From the NCBI RefSeq assembly GCF_047654785.1, contig NZ_JASGKQ010000003.1:496001-560000 (forward strand): 64,000 nt of DNA, written 5' to 3'. This document shows, one piece after another, positions 9,027 to 17,030 of this stretch. A program made the position numbers and the translations under genes. Position 1 is the stretch's first letter, and each line of letters begins with the position of its first letter. The notes beneath the pieces were generated by a model. It made no database searches. It saw nothing but the letters and a program-made list of their open reading frames with translations, and was not told where the DNA came from. The DNA comes from Pelomonas sp047654785 (GTDB lineage Bacteria; Pseudomonadota; Gammaproteobacteria; Burkholderiales; Burkholderiaceae_C).

Positions 9027-9153
9027 CTGGCTCCTATATGCCGATCCGGCACTGGCTCCATGACGCCGATCACGCGCTGGCTCCAATATGCCGGTCAGCC
9101 GCTGGCTCCTACATGCCGATCACGCACTGGCTCCTATACGGCGGTCGGTGACA
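9027..9153. repeat. Five tandem IS21 terminal repeats, istA-side end
   Basis: Five units of 25-26 bp beginning TGGCTCC at 9027, 9052, 9078, 9103 and 9128, each followed by a variant of TATATGCCGATC. The last unit forms the element tip (GGTGACA). They lie between the istA start and the end, so they probably overlap the istA promoter as well. Confidence 0.85.
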
Positions 9154-9593
9154 CGAAGATGACGAGCAGGCTTACCAGATGATCCAGGCCAGCGAGCAGG
9201 TGCGCCGGGCATTGGCGCAGGCCGGTATCTCGCCGCGTTGATCGCGGCAGGGGCGGCATGGCCGCCCCGTCTCACTTGCCCCACCGAGCGCGTGGCCATC
9301 GCCGCATGGTCTGGATGCGGGGCAAGCCGCCAGAGTCGTCATGCCCCGCAACCGACAGCATATGTTGTTGGAGCACGTCAAGGCCAAGCCAGGCCATGGC
9401 CTGGTGCGCTGACGCGCAGCCTTGACGCGATCACCGCCCAGGCCTGCCACCATTCTTTAGCGGCTAAAGACAGGAAGAAACAGGGGCGCCGCAGGCGCCC
9501 CTGTTCGTGCGCGTATCGGCCAAAACCCGCATCAGGGGGTCTCAGCAATTACACTGGCGGGGATGTCGGGCCTGAGCGGCTGCAAGTCCTTGA
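9154..9593. other. Gene remnants between IS21 and the orphan toxin
   Basis: No intact gene is supported in this 440-bp stretch. Two plus-strand reading-frame tails can be seen: one ending at 9240 (DEQAYQMIQASEQVRRALAQ, then AGISPR and stop) and one ending at about 9412 (MPRNRQHMLLEHVKAK..GLVR). Neither belongs to a family I recognise. A palindrome CTTTAG-CGG-CTAAAG lies near 9455 and a strong terminator follows at 9479. The stretch is best read as debris from earlier insertions and deletions in the RHS island. Confidence 0.5.
9479..9505. terminator. Strong bidirectional rho-independent terminator
   Basis: Perfect 12-bp inverted repeat AACAGGGGCGCC / GGCGCCCCTGTT with a 3-nt GCA loop. T residues at the plus-strand end and A residues at the other side would let it work in both directions. 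Its parent gene appears to have been lost. Confidence 0.65.
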
Positions 9594-9935
9594 ATGCACA
9601 GGGACTTCACTGCAAAAGTACGACAGGGTGCGGTGGGGTTCTCCGTTGCTGCCAAGGGGGTAGAGAAGACCGCATCAGGCAAGCGGGTTGGCGACTTCAC
9701 CAAAGGCCAGAAGGCGGCAGCCAAAGCTGAAAATGCTGCCGCCAACGGTGGCCAAATGAAGTGCACCGACTGCGGTAAAGCGGTCGAGAGCATCAAGAGT
9801 GAGAAGGGCGTGCCAACGCCCAGCAATCAAGCTCAGGTCCACCACGATCCCGCGATCAAAGACGGAGGCGGGCAGCACAGCACTCCGGTGGTCGTTTGCC
9901 CCGACTGCCATAAGGAGAGGCACCTCCATGAATGA
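9594..9935 (+). CDS. Orphan polymorphic-toxin tip with HNH/zinc-ribbon-like nuclease motif
   Basis: Short ORF (113 residues). The first half is an Ala/Lys/Gly-rich linker (GVEKTASGKRVGDF..AKAENAAANGGQ) like those joining RHS cores to their tips. The second half has two Cys pairs and a central His pair: MKCTDCGKAVESI, then QVHHDPAIKDGG, then VVVCPDCHKERHLHE. This arrangement is that of HNH-type nuclease toxin modules. No RHS core or secretion signal precedes it, so it is best seen as a displaced C-terminal tip. The ATG at 9594 may not be a natural start. It overlaps the following DUF4265 gene by 8 bp, the pairing expected for toxin and immunity protein. Confidence 0.65.
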   Translation: MHRDFTAKVRQGAVGFSVAAKGVEKTASGKRVGDFTKGQKAAAKAENAAANGGQMKCTDCGKAVESIKSEKGVPTPSNQAQVHHDPAIKDGGGQHSTPVVVCPDCHKERHLHE

Positions 9936-10380
9936 CGCTGCTTCTGGAACGGTGTCTCTCAAGTTCCGATTGGACGTAGAGGACGACTGGCCGCCCGTGG
10001 CGCTGGAGTCCTTGCCCTTCCGCAAGGTGGTGTCTGGCTACGAGACGTTGGCTGCGCCTCTGTTCGTCAAAGACTTGTCGGTAGGCGATGTGATCGAGGC
10101 GAAGATCGACGGCAAAAGTGAGGTCGAGTCATGGCGGCATGTCAGTAGGTCGGATCACACGACGGTCTGGCTGCTGAGGTTGAAGCAGCCGAACCAGATT
10201 GAAGAGGTGTTGGCCAAGTTGCGCGAGTTGGGCTGCAACTCGGTGGGGCTTGATGCAGCTGGTTGCTACGCGATTGATGTGCCGCCGACAGTTGGCATCG
10301 GCGAAGTTGATGCAGTCTTGGCGAGGCTGGATGACGCTGCTGTTGCCACAGCATTCCCTTCGATGCGTCACCCTGAATGA
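9928..10380 (+). CDS. DUF4265 protein, probable immunity to the HNH toxin
   Basis: 150-residue protein starting at ATG 9928 with AAGGAGAGG upstream; the frame is open further upstream but that part overlaps the toxin. The sequence fits DUF4265: DWPPVALESLPFRKV, then APLFVKDLSVGDVIEAKIDG, a segment around HVSRSDHTTVWLLRL, and a C-terminal ferredoxin-like half (VLAKLRELGCNSVGLDAAG, YAIDVPPTV). Members of this family occur next to polymorphic toxins and are thought to act as immunity proteins; direct proof for this pair is absent. The start lies inside the 3' end of the toxin ORF, so translation is coupled. Confidence 0.75.
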   Translation: MNDAASGTVSLKFRLDVEDDWPPVALESLPFRKVVSGYETLAAPLFVKDLSVGDVIEAKIDGKSEVESWRHVSRSDHTTVWLLRLKQPNQIEEVLAKLRELGCNSVGLDAAGCYAIDVPPTVGIGEVDAVLARLDDAAVATAFPSMRHPE

Positions 10381-10501
10381 AAGGGCCAGGCTGCCACGCC
10401 AACCGACAAGCGTCCCCTCGAACAGGTGTCTCCGCGCCGCGACAACCTGTTCAAGTTGCCAGGTGACGCACTCGTGCAGCGTCGTGTAGGCGCCCTGGTC
10501 G

Positions 10502-11125
10502 TCAACCCTTGGCGCGAGCCCGCGAGGCATTCTTGCTTGCGCTCTTGTCCTCAGGCTCGATGAACCCGATAGACCGCTTGGGCGGATCGGGCGGCGCCAT
10601 GAGCTGGCGCAGCGCCTCGAAGACCTGCTTGAGTTGCGCGCGGGTGTTGCGGCTGAAGGTATCGTGGTTGATCGCCAGCGCCTCGGTCTTGGCTTCGAGT
10701 TCGTCGAGCCGCTTGGCCAGCTCGCCGTGCGAGGTGGCGAGTTCGCGCAGGCGCACGAAGGCGCGCACGACGTAGATCGACACCTCCACCGCGCGCGGGC
10801 TGTTGAGGATGGTGGCGGCCATCAGCGCGCCATGCTCGGTGAAAACGCGCGGCGCATAGCGCCGGCCGCCGCGGCCGGGCGAGGTGGGGGCCTGGTCGTT
10901 TGAGGTCGCAAATTGCGACCTCAAAGCCCCGAACTCTTCGGCCGTGAGCGTGAACATGAAGTCGGCCGGGAACTTGGCCAGGTTGCGCTTGACGGCCTCG
11001 TTGAAGCGCTTGGTCTGCACGCCGTAGAGCGCGGCCAGGTCGGCGTCCACGATGACCCGCTGCCCGCGCACGGTGGCGATGCGCAGCGTGATGGCCTCGG
11101 GTGCCAGGGGTTGCAGCGCCGTCAC
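10502..11125 (-). CDS. ORF6N-domain (KilA-like) DNA-binding protein
   Basis: 207-residue protein with an N-terminal ORF6N domain: ITLRIATVRGQRVIVDADLA, LYGVQTKRFNEAVKRN, FPADFMFTLTAEEF, then YAPRVFTEHGALMAA and a NSPRAVEVSIYVVRAFVRLRE helix. A coiled-coil-like segment follows (ELAKRLDELEAKTEAL), then a basic tail. Such proteins come from phages and integrated elements, where they act as antirepressors or DNA-binding factors; they are also found inside restriction-modification loci. It starts at GTG 11125, which overlaps the TGA of a truncated upstream frame (ending MIKTVLAEAGAR) whose remainder is lost at the junction with the RHS fragment at 11171. Function here is unknown. Confidence 0.85.
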   Translation of the reverse strand: MTALQPLAPEAITLRIATVRGQRVIVDADLAALYGVQTKRFNEAVKRNLAKFPADFMFTLTAEEFGALRSQFATSNDQAPTSPGRGGRRYAPRVFTEHGALMAATILNSPRAVEVSIYVVRAFVRLRELATSHGELAKRLDELEAKTEALAINHDTFSRNTRAQLKQVFEALRQLMAPPDPPKRSIGFIEPEDKSASKNASRARAKG

Positions 11126-11170
11126 CGCGCGCCCGCCTCGGCCAGCACGGTCTTGATCATGCGGGCGACG

Positions 11171-11339
11171 ATCCCAACGGCGCGGTGGCTGGCTACCAAC
11201 TCGCCAAAGGCATCGCGCACAGCCTGACGCAGAACACGCGCGGCCTGCCGCTGGTGAACCGGGACGCCGGGGTCATGCAGGACCAATACGGCTACGACGC
11301 CAACGGCAACGTCACGGGCATCACGGATCAGCAGGAAGG
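11171..11339 (+). pseudogene. Displaced RHS core fragment
   Basis: 169 bp aligns without gaps to 4369-4537 of the intact RHS gene, with about a dozen substitutions (roughly 93% identical). It encodes DPNGAVAGYQLAKGIAHSL, then YGYDANGNVTGITDQQEG. Homology stops abruptly at both ends; the following sequence runs into the ANTAR gene region with no toxin tip. It marks a second, deleted RHS gene in the same orientation, lying downstream of the orphan HNH tip. Confidence 0.9.
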
Positions 11340-11389
11340 CCTGGCTAACTTGGGCGAGGCACGGTGCTCGACCCGCAGGCTTTGGCAGG

Positions 11390-11980
11390 TCAGTTCCGCC
11401 CCGGCCGGGCCAGCAGCTCCACCGCGTCGACGATGCGCCGCGCCTGTTCGGGCAGGCCGTGGCCGTCGGCGGCGGCCAGGGCCGACAGCCGCGCCAGCGC
11501 CTCGTCGCGCGGCAGCGAGAAGCGGTGCATCAGCACGCCGACGGCCAGCGCGGTCGGGTCCAGCGGGGCGGCGGCCGGGCCGGCCGGCGGCGGCGCGGGC
11601 ATTGCGGCCGGCGGGGTGGCGCGCGCGAATGCGGCCTCCACGGCTGGCACGATCTGCGAGATGTCCAGCGGCTTGACCAGGTAGGCCACCGCGCCCAGCT
11701 CCTTGACCTTGGCGACCGTCGCCTCGTCGGCGAAGGCGGACAGGAACATGAACGGCGTCTGCAGGTATTCGCGCAGGTAGGCGGCGACGTCGAAGCCGGT
11801 CAGGCCTTCCATGCGGATGTCCAGCAGCGCCAGCTCGGGCCGGTGCTCGCGGGCGAGCAGGATGGCGTCGTCGCCGTTGTCGGCGTCGATGACCTCGAAG
11901 CCGGCCTGCGTCAGCCCGTAGCTCAGCGTCGCCAGCACCAACCGGTCATCGTCGACCACCAGGATCTTGCCCTTGCTCAC
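11390..11980 (-). CDS. ANTAR-domain response regulator
   Basis: 196-residue cytoplasmic regulator. Residues 5-120 form a receiver domain: acidic pocket VVDDD, phosphoacceptor Asp in LALLDIRM, the Ser/Lys pair in FLSA and YLVKPLD. After a Pro/Ala-rich linker, the C-terminus (about 140-195) is an ANTAR RNA-binding domain (TALAVGVLMHRFSLPRDEAL..ALAAADGHGLPEQARRIVDAV), as in AmiR/NasR. ANTAR proteins act by binding paired hexaloop RNA hairpins to prevent termination. Starts at GTG with GAGGGG upstream, 7 bp after the kinase stop, so the kinase is its likely partner. The RNA targets are not evident in this window. Confidence 0.93.
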   Translation of the reverse strand: MSKGKILVVDDDRLVLATLSYGLTQAGFEVIDADNGDDAILLAREHRPELALLDIRMEGLTGFDVAAYLREYLQTPFMFLSAFADEATVAKVKELGAVAYLVKPLDISQIVPAVEAAFARATPPAAMPAPPPAGPAAAPLDPTALAVGVLMHRFSLPRDEALARLSALAAADGHGLPEQARRIVDAVELLARPGRN

Positions 11981-11987
11981 GTGCCCC

Positions 11988-14465
11988 TCAGGAACTCGGT
12001 TTCGTGGGCGGATTGTGAACCACGCTGGGCGGCAGCAGCTCCAGCCGGCAGACGACGTCGCCGCCCTGCTGCTCCAGGCTGAGGATGGCGCTGCGCCGCG
12101 GCAGCAGCGCGCGCACCAGGCCCAGGCCCGACACGCCGCTCTTCACGCTCTGCAGCACGAAGCCGTCCGGCAGCCGGCCGGGGTTGACGATCTCGACGAC
12201 GACGCCGGCCGCGTCGCAGATGAGCTGGCAGCGCACCTGCGCCTCGTTGGAGTGGCGCAGCGCGTTGCCCAGCAGCTGGTTCAGGCTGAGCGCGATGGGG
12301 ATGGCCTCGGCCTCGGGCAGGCACCAGTCGTCCATCAGCGCGCCGCCCTCGGCGGCCGTCGTGATGACGCGGCCCTGGGTGCGCTGCACCGCGCCGACGA
12401 TGGCGTCGAACACGCGCTTGAGCTGCAGCGGCCCGGCGGCGCCGACCTGCAGGCCGTAGACCTGCGCGATGGCCTGCACCTGGCCCACGGCGTCCTTCAG
12501 CACCGGCGCCACCTCGGGGCGGCGCGCGGCGATCTGCTGCAGCAGGCCGGCGACGCCCTGCAGGTTGTTCTTGATGCGGTGGTGCACCTCGCGCACCAGC
12601 AGCTCGCGCTGCGCGATGGCGGCCTGCAGCCGCGCCTCCTCGGCGGCGCGCTGCTCGGTCACGTCGCTGGCCACCACCAGCACCTGCTCGGGCGTGCCGC
12701 CGCCGCCGGCCAGGTGCAGGAAGCGGGCGTCCCAGATGCGGGTGCCGGCGTCCGCGCCGCCCAGGTGGTATTCGCGCTGCACCACGGCCAGCGACTCGCG
12801 CGCCTCGCGCATGTCGGCGCGCGCGCGCTCGGCCTGCGCGTCGCCGAACAGCGCGGCCGGGCCGTGGCCCAGCAGCGCCGCCTCGGGGCGGCCGGCCAGC
12901 GCGACGGCGGCCTGGTTGAGCCGTTCGATGTTCAGCGTCGCCGCGTCGTGCAGGCTGATCGCCAGCGGCGCGGCCTCGATGATGCGGGCCAGCGAGGCCT
13001 GCGCGACGCGGCGTTGCGCCTCGGCCTGGCGGCGGCGGTCGATGTCCAGCAGCGCGTAGGTGAGCTGCCAGCTGGCGGGGCCGGCGCCGTCCTCGCGCGG
13101 CGTCTGCACCGCGTTGCCGATGACCCAGAACTCGCGCCCGTCGCGGCCGCGCAGCCGGCACTCGAACACGTCGGCGCCGGGCGCGGCATGGAAGGGGTGG
13201 CCGGCGTCGTCCGGCGCCAGCACGCCCATGGGCCGGCCCTGCACGTCGGCCAGCTCGCAGCCGAACATGCGGCGGGCCGAGCGGTTCATCCACTCGATGC
13301 CGTGCGGCCCGACGGTGACGATGCCGACCAGCACCGAGTCCAGCACCGTGCGCTCGCTCTCGGCGCGCAGCTGCAGCGCGTTCTCGGCCTGGGCCTGGGC
13401 GGTCACGTCCAGCGTGACGACCGAGGTCGAGCGCTGCCCGCCGGCCAGCACGCCCGGCGCCACGCGCGTGAGCAGCCAGCGGCGGCCCAGCTCGGGGTGG
13501 CGCACGGCGTAGCGCACCTCGGCGGCGTCGCCGGTCTTGAGCGCGCGCTGCAGGCGCTCGAACTCGGGGACGGAGGCGGGCTCGACGATGTCGCGGTTGA
13601 TGCCCTGCAGCGAGCCCACGGGCTGCCGGCTGCCGGCCTTGAACGGCGAGCCGCGGCGGTGCGCGGTCTGCCAGCCGGCCTCGGGCTGGAAGGTGGCCAG
13701 GCCGATGGCGGCGGTGTCCATCAGCGCGTCGAGCTGCTGGTGGGCGAGGTCGCGCTCGTGCGGCGCGGTCTGGTCGTCGAGCACCGCCAGCAGCCGCGTG
13801 CCGCCGGGCTGGCGCCACAGGCGCAGCCGCGCCTGCAGCCAGCGGGGGCGGCCCTGCGGGCCGGCGAACTCGGCCTCGGTGACGAGGGGGGCGTCCTGCG
13901 GCTGCTGGGCGGCGAGCGCGGGCAGGGGCGCGCCCTGCTGCCAGCCGAGCAGTGCCTGCAGCCGCTCGGGCAGGTCGGCGAGGCGGCGCGGCGGCGCGGC
14001 GCACAGCGCGTCGAACGCGGCGTTGCGGCACAGCAGCGTGCCGTCGGCGGCGTCGGCCAGCAGCGCGGGCAGCGGCGACAGCGCCAGCCATTCGTGCAGC
14101 GGCGGTGCGTCGGGCCCGGCCGCGTCGGCCGTCTCGGCGGCCGGGCTCAGGCGCGCGTGCAGCAGCCAGCCCGGGCGTTCGCGCAGCAGGTGCAGCGTGG
14201 CGCGCCGGCCGTCGGCGAGCTTCAGCGGCGGCGCGGGCGGCGGCGGGCGGTGGGTGTCGATGGCGTGGCCGGCCTGGCGCAGCCAGGTGTCCAGCCGGCT
14301 GCCGGCGGCCTGGCGCAGCAGCCGCCAGCCCTCGGCGGCGTCGGCGCCCAGCCAGTCGCGCGCGGCCGGGTTGGCGCGCAGCGCGGTGAGGTCGGGCCGC
14401 AGCGTCAGCACCGGGTCGCCGAGCAGGTCCAGCAGCGCGGCCGGAGAGGCGGTCGAGCCGAACAT
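11988..14465 (-). CDS. Multi-PAS sensor histidine kinase (HisKA_2 type)
   Basis: 825-residue kinase with no obvious membrane segments, hence probably cytoplasmic. Several PAS/PAC modules precede the catalytic part (for example ERTVLDSVLVGIVTVGPHGI..WMNRSARRMFG and a second around IIEAAPLAISLHDAATLNI). The phosphoacceptor helix is REVHHRIKNNLQGVAGLL (HisKA_2-like, His in VHHR). The HATPase domain shows the N box (LSLNQLLGNALRH) and a G box (SGLGLVRALLPRR). The start is ATG 14465, 4 bp after the HDOD stop; the longer frame to 14531 overlaps that gene. HisKA_2 kinases often pair with ANTAR regulators, as here. The signal sensed is unknown. Confidence 0.9.
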   Translation of the reverse strand: MFGSTASPAALLDLLGDPVLTLRPDLTALRANPAARDWLGADAAEGWRLLRQAAGSRLDTWLRQAGHAIDTHRPPPPAPPLKLADGRRATLHLLRERPGWLLHARLSPAAETADAAGPDAPPLHEWLALSPLPALLADAADGTLLCRNAAFDALCAAPPRRLADLPERLQALLGWQQGAPLPALAAQQPQDAPLVTEAEFAGPQGRPRWLQARLRLWRQPGGTRLLAVLDDQTAPHERDLAHQQLDALMDTAAIGLATFQPEAGWQTAHRRGSPFKAGSRQPVGSLQGINRDIVEPASVPEFERLQRALKTGDAAEVRYAVRHPELGRRWLLTRVAPGVLAGGQRSTSVVTLDVTAQAQAENALQLRAESERTVLDSVLVGIVTVGPHGIEWMNRSARRMFGCELADVQGRPMGVLAPDDAGHPFHAAPGADVFECRLRGRDGREFWVIGNAVQTPREDGAGPASWQLTYALLDIDRRRQAEAQRRVAQASLARIIEAAPLAISLHDAATLNIERLNQAAVALAGRPEAALLGHGPAALFGDAQAERARADMREARESLAVVQREYHLGGADAGTRIWDARFLHLAGGGGTPEQVLVVASDVTEQRAAEEARLQAAIAQRELLVREVHHRIKNNLQGVAGLLQQIAARRPEVAPVLKDAVGQVQAIAQVYGLQVGAAGPLQLKRVFDAIVGAVQRTQGRVITTAAEGGALMDDWCLPEAEAIPIALSLNQLLGNALRHSNEAQVRCQLICDAAGVVVEIVNPGRLPDGFVLQSVKSGVSGLGLVRALLPRRSAILSLEQQGGDVVCRLELLPPSVVHNPPTKPSS

Positions 14466-14469
14466 CAGT

Positions 14470-15654
14470 TCATTCGAGCTGGGCGGCCTTGTGCAGCGCC
14501 CGCAGCACGCAGGCGTTGACCTCGCCGGCACCGAGCAGCAGCGCGTCGGCGCGCTCGCGGTAGTCGAACACGTTGCCGGCCTCGATGGCGCGCACCAGCG
14601 CCAGGTAGGGCTGGTAGGGGCCGGCGCCGTCCACCAGCACCTGGCGCACCCGCTCGGGCACGGGGATGCTCTGCAGCAGCCGGTCGAACGGGGCCTTGAG
14701 CATGTGGTCCAGCAGCGAGAACAGGCCGCAGATGAACATCTCGTCGCGCAGCTCGCGCTCGCCCATGCCGGCGGCGAGTTCTTCCATCAGCAGGCCGCGG
14801 CGCAGCGCGCCGTACATGATGGGGCGCATGCTGTGGTCGCTGCTGGCGGTGGTCAGCAGCAGCGCCAGCCAGCGCTTCAGGCGCCCGTAGCCCAGCAGCA
14901 TGATGGCGTGGCGGAAGCTGGACACCTCGACCGGCAGGCCGAAGGCGGCGGAGTTCATGTAGCGCAGCAGCTTGAAGGCCAGGCTGGGGTCGCGCTTGAG
15001 GGTCTGCTCCAGGCGCTCGACGTCCTCGCCCTCGTCCACGCGGGCCATCAGCTCGACGATGACCTGCAGGTCGGCGGCGATCTCGGCGCGCGCGCCGCCG
15101 GGCGCGGGTTCGTAGGGGCCGTCCATGGGCCAGCCGATGACGGCGGTGGCGCCGGCCTGGAAGGCGGCCTCGATGGCGTCAGCGCCGAGCAGCCCGGCGC
15201 ACACCGGCGCACTGCCGGCCGGCGCGGCCTGGCCGGGCTCCACGATGACCTGGCCGAAGACGGCGGCGACCTCGGCGGGCAGCGGCGCGCCGGGCAGGCC
15301 CTTGAGCAGGCCGCGGTGGCCGGCGCCCTGCAGCGCGGCGAGCGCGGCGGCGTGGGCGGGGTCGGCGGCGATGAAGGCGGGCACCTCCAGGGTGGCGGGC
15401 TGGGCCGGCGGCTGCGCGAGCACGGCGGCCAGCAGCGCCTCGCCCTGCGGGCTGAGGACGGCGCCGCCGTCGGGGAAGGTGGCGGCCAGCGCGGCGAGCA
15501 GCTCGGCGTGGTCGGGCAGGGCGTCGGCGCGCAGCGGCACCAGCGTGAGCCGCGTCGCGGCGACGGCGCGCTGGCGGTCGATGACCGGGGCGTAGCCGAG
15601 CGCGACGCCGGGGAGCAGGGCGCGGCCGAGGGCGGCGGGGGTGGGGTCGGACAT
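14470..15654 (-). CDS. HDOD-domain signalling protein
   Basis: 394-residue protein. The first 190 residues look like a degenerate EAL-type segment (GYAPVIDRQRAVAATRLTLV near the start). The rest is an HDOD domain (DVERLEQTLKRDPSLAFKLLRYMNS, FRHAIMLLGYGRLKRWLALL, LLMEELAAGMGERELRDEMFICGLFSLLD). This matches the YuxH-like EAL-HDOD architecture in which cyclic-di-GMP hydrolysis is lost. Start chosen at ATG 15654 (MSDPTPAAL). It heads an operon with the kinase and ANTAR regulator and lies just downstream of flgL, so a role in motility or second-messenger control is a reasonable guess. Confidence 0.85.
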   Translation of the reverse strand: MSDPTPAALGRALLPGVALGYAPVIDRQRAVAATRLTLVPLRADALPDHAELLAALAATFPDGGAVLSPQGEALLAAVLAQPPAQPATLEVPAFIAADPAHAAALAALQGAGHRGLLKGLPGAPLPAEVAAVFGQVIVEPGQAAPAGSAPVCAGLLGADAIEAAFQAGATAVIGWPMDGPYEPAPGGARAEIAADLQVIVELMARVDEGEDVERLEQTLKRDPSLAFKLLRYMNSAAFGLPVEVSSFRHAIMLLGYGRLKRWLALLLTTASSDHSMRPIMYGALRRGLLMEELAAGMGERELRDEMFICGLFSLLDHMLKAPFDRLLQSIPVPERVRQVLVDGAGPYQPYLALVRAIEAGNVFDYRERADALLLGAGEVNACVLRALHKAAQLE

Positions 15655-15766
15655 GGAACGGGGCGGGCGGTGGAGGCGGCAGTCTGCCATGCCCGCCCGG
15701 CCGCCCGGGCGTCAAATCGTGACGGCTTCACGCCGGCCCGCGCCGCGTCGCGCCGCCGGCCGCGGA

Positions 15767-16981
15767 TCAGCCGGAGAGGTACTGGAACAGCGACATGCGC
15801 TGCACCATCGCGTAGGTCTTCAGCGCGGCGTCGTAGCCGGCCTGCTGGTTGCTGAATTCGGAGATGGCCTGGGTCATGTCCAGGTCGGTGGCGGCGCTCT
15901 GCTCCTGCTGGGAGTAGAGCTTGAGGGCGGACATGCGGGTCTCGCTGCCGTCGAGCTGGTTCAGCGCCTCGCCGGCCTGGCTGCGCGCGTTCTTCATCGC
16001 GCCCATGACGGCGTCGAGGTCGCGCAGCGCGTCGTTGTTGTCCTGCGTGATCTGGGCGCTGCCGCGGTTGGGCGCGAGCAGGTCGCCGATGGCGCGGTCC
16101 AGCACGTCGAAGGTCTTCAGCGAGCGGGTGGACGGGGCGATGGAGAAGTTGTCGCCGTCCGCCGGGGCGCCGGAGATGGTCATGCTCATGCCGTCGAACT
16201 GCAGCGCCTTGCCGGGCGTGAAGCTGCCGGTGGCGGGCGAGCCGTCGCTGGGCGGCGGGCTGATGGTGTAGGTCTGCGACGGCGCGCTGCCGCCGATGGC
16301 GATGCCGTAGGCCAGGCCGGTGAGCCGGGACGGATCGGTGACGGAGCCGCTGTCGATCCAGCCCTTGGCGGCCTGGCCGGGCACGAGGCTGTTGCCGGCG
16401 GCGCCGGTGACGAAGAAGCCGTTGCCGCTGGCCGCGCTTTCCCAGGCGTCGCGGCCGTCCATGGTGAGCGGGAAGTCCTCCAGGTTGCCGCTCTGGAGCT
16501 GGCCGGGCACGCCGACGTAGGCGACGCCGGTGCTGCGGTCCAGGAAGGGCGGGTTGGCCGAGCCCTGGCCGCCGAACACGTAGCCGCCCGCGCCGTCGGT
16601 GCGGTTGGCGATGGCCAGCAGCTGGCCGCGCAGGCCCTGGAGCTTCTGCGCGAGGGCGGTGCGCTCGGCGTCGGTGTAGCTGGCGTTGCCGGCGGCCACC
16701 ATGGTCTCGCGGGCCTGCTGCAGCAGCTCGCCGGCATCGCCGAGCGCGGACTCGGCCAGCGCCATGCTGTTGCGGCTGGCCTCCAGCGAGCGCTGGTTGG
16801 CGTCGACGCGGCCGATGGTGGCCAGCGCGCGCTCGGCGCGCGCCGCGCCGGTGGGGTCGTCGCTGGCGTTGAGCACGCGCTTGCCCGAGGTGAGCTGCTG
16901 CTGGTGGGTCTGCAGCGCGGTCTGGCGGCGCTGCAGGTTGCTGATGGAGGCTTCGTAGAGGTTGGCGGTGGAGACTCTCAT
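15767..16981 (-). CDS. flgL: Flagellar hook-filament junction protein FlgL (HAP3)
   Basis: 404-residue axial protein that joins the hook to the filament together with FlgK. The N-terminal D0/D1 region is typical (MRVSTANLYEASISNLQRR, LTSGKRVLNASDDPTGAARA) and the C-terminus mirrors it (SAATDLDMTQAISEFSNQQA..AALKTYAMVQRMSLFQYL). The middle is a variable, Gly/Ser-rich domain. It is 50 bp downstream of flgK on the same strand, at the end of the flgIJKL run. Exported by the flagellar type III system, so no signal peptide is expected or seen. Confidence 0.96.
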   Translation of the reverse strand: MRVSTANLYEASISNLQRRQTALQTHQQQLTSGKRVLNASDDPTGAARAERALATIGRVDANQRSLEASRNSMALAESALGDAGELLQQARETMVAAGNASYTDAERTALAQKLQGLRGQLLAIANRTDGAGGYVFGGQGSANPPFLDRSTGVAYVGVPGQLQSGNLEDFPLTMDGRDAWESAASGNGFFVTGAAGNSLVPGQAAKGWIDSGSVTDPSRLTGLAYGIAIGGSAPSQTYTISPPPSDGSPATGSFTPGKALQFDGMSMTISGAPADGDNFSIAPSTRSLKTFDVLDRAIGDLLAPNRGSAQITQDNNDALRDLDAVMGAMKNARSQAGEALNQLDGSETRMSALKLYSQQEQSAATDLDMTQAISEFSNQQAGYDAALKTYAMVQRMSLFQYLSG

Positions 16982-17030
16982 GGGGACGTCCTCGGGTCAT
17001 GGCGCCGGACGCGGGCCGGGCGAGGGGGCT

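Larger units (their letters stand above)
6499..9153 (-). mobile_element. IS21-family insertion sequence, complete
   Basis: A 2,655-bp element with istA and istB on the minus strand. The ends are inverted: the left reads TGTCACCGACCGCCGTA and the right is its complement, ending GGCGGTCGGTGACA. The 5-bp sequence CGAAG lies immediately outside both ends (6494-6498 and 9154-9158), a target-site duplication of the size expected for IS21. Multiple internal repeats of the terminal motif sit at both ends. Both reading frames are intact, so the element may be active. Confidence 0.9.

Noticed and set aside
9027..9153. Five regularly spaced 25-bp repeats as a small CRISPR array
   Set aside because: They are contiguous without spacers and lie at the end of an IS21 element with inverted copies at the other end; they are transposase-binding repeats.
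10381..10501. Minus-strand reading frame (DDQGAYTTLHECVTWQLEQ) downstream of the ORF6N gene
   Set aside because: Its only long form runs antisense through the DUF4265 gene and no family was recognised; left as unannotated spacer.
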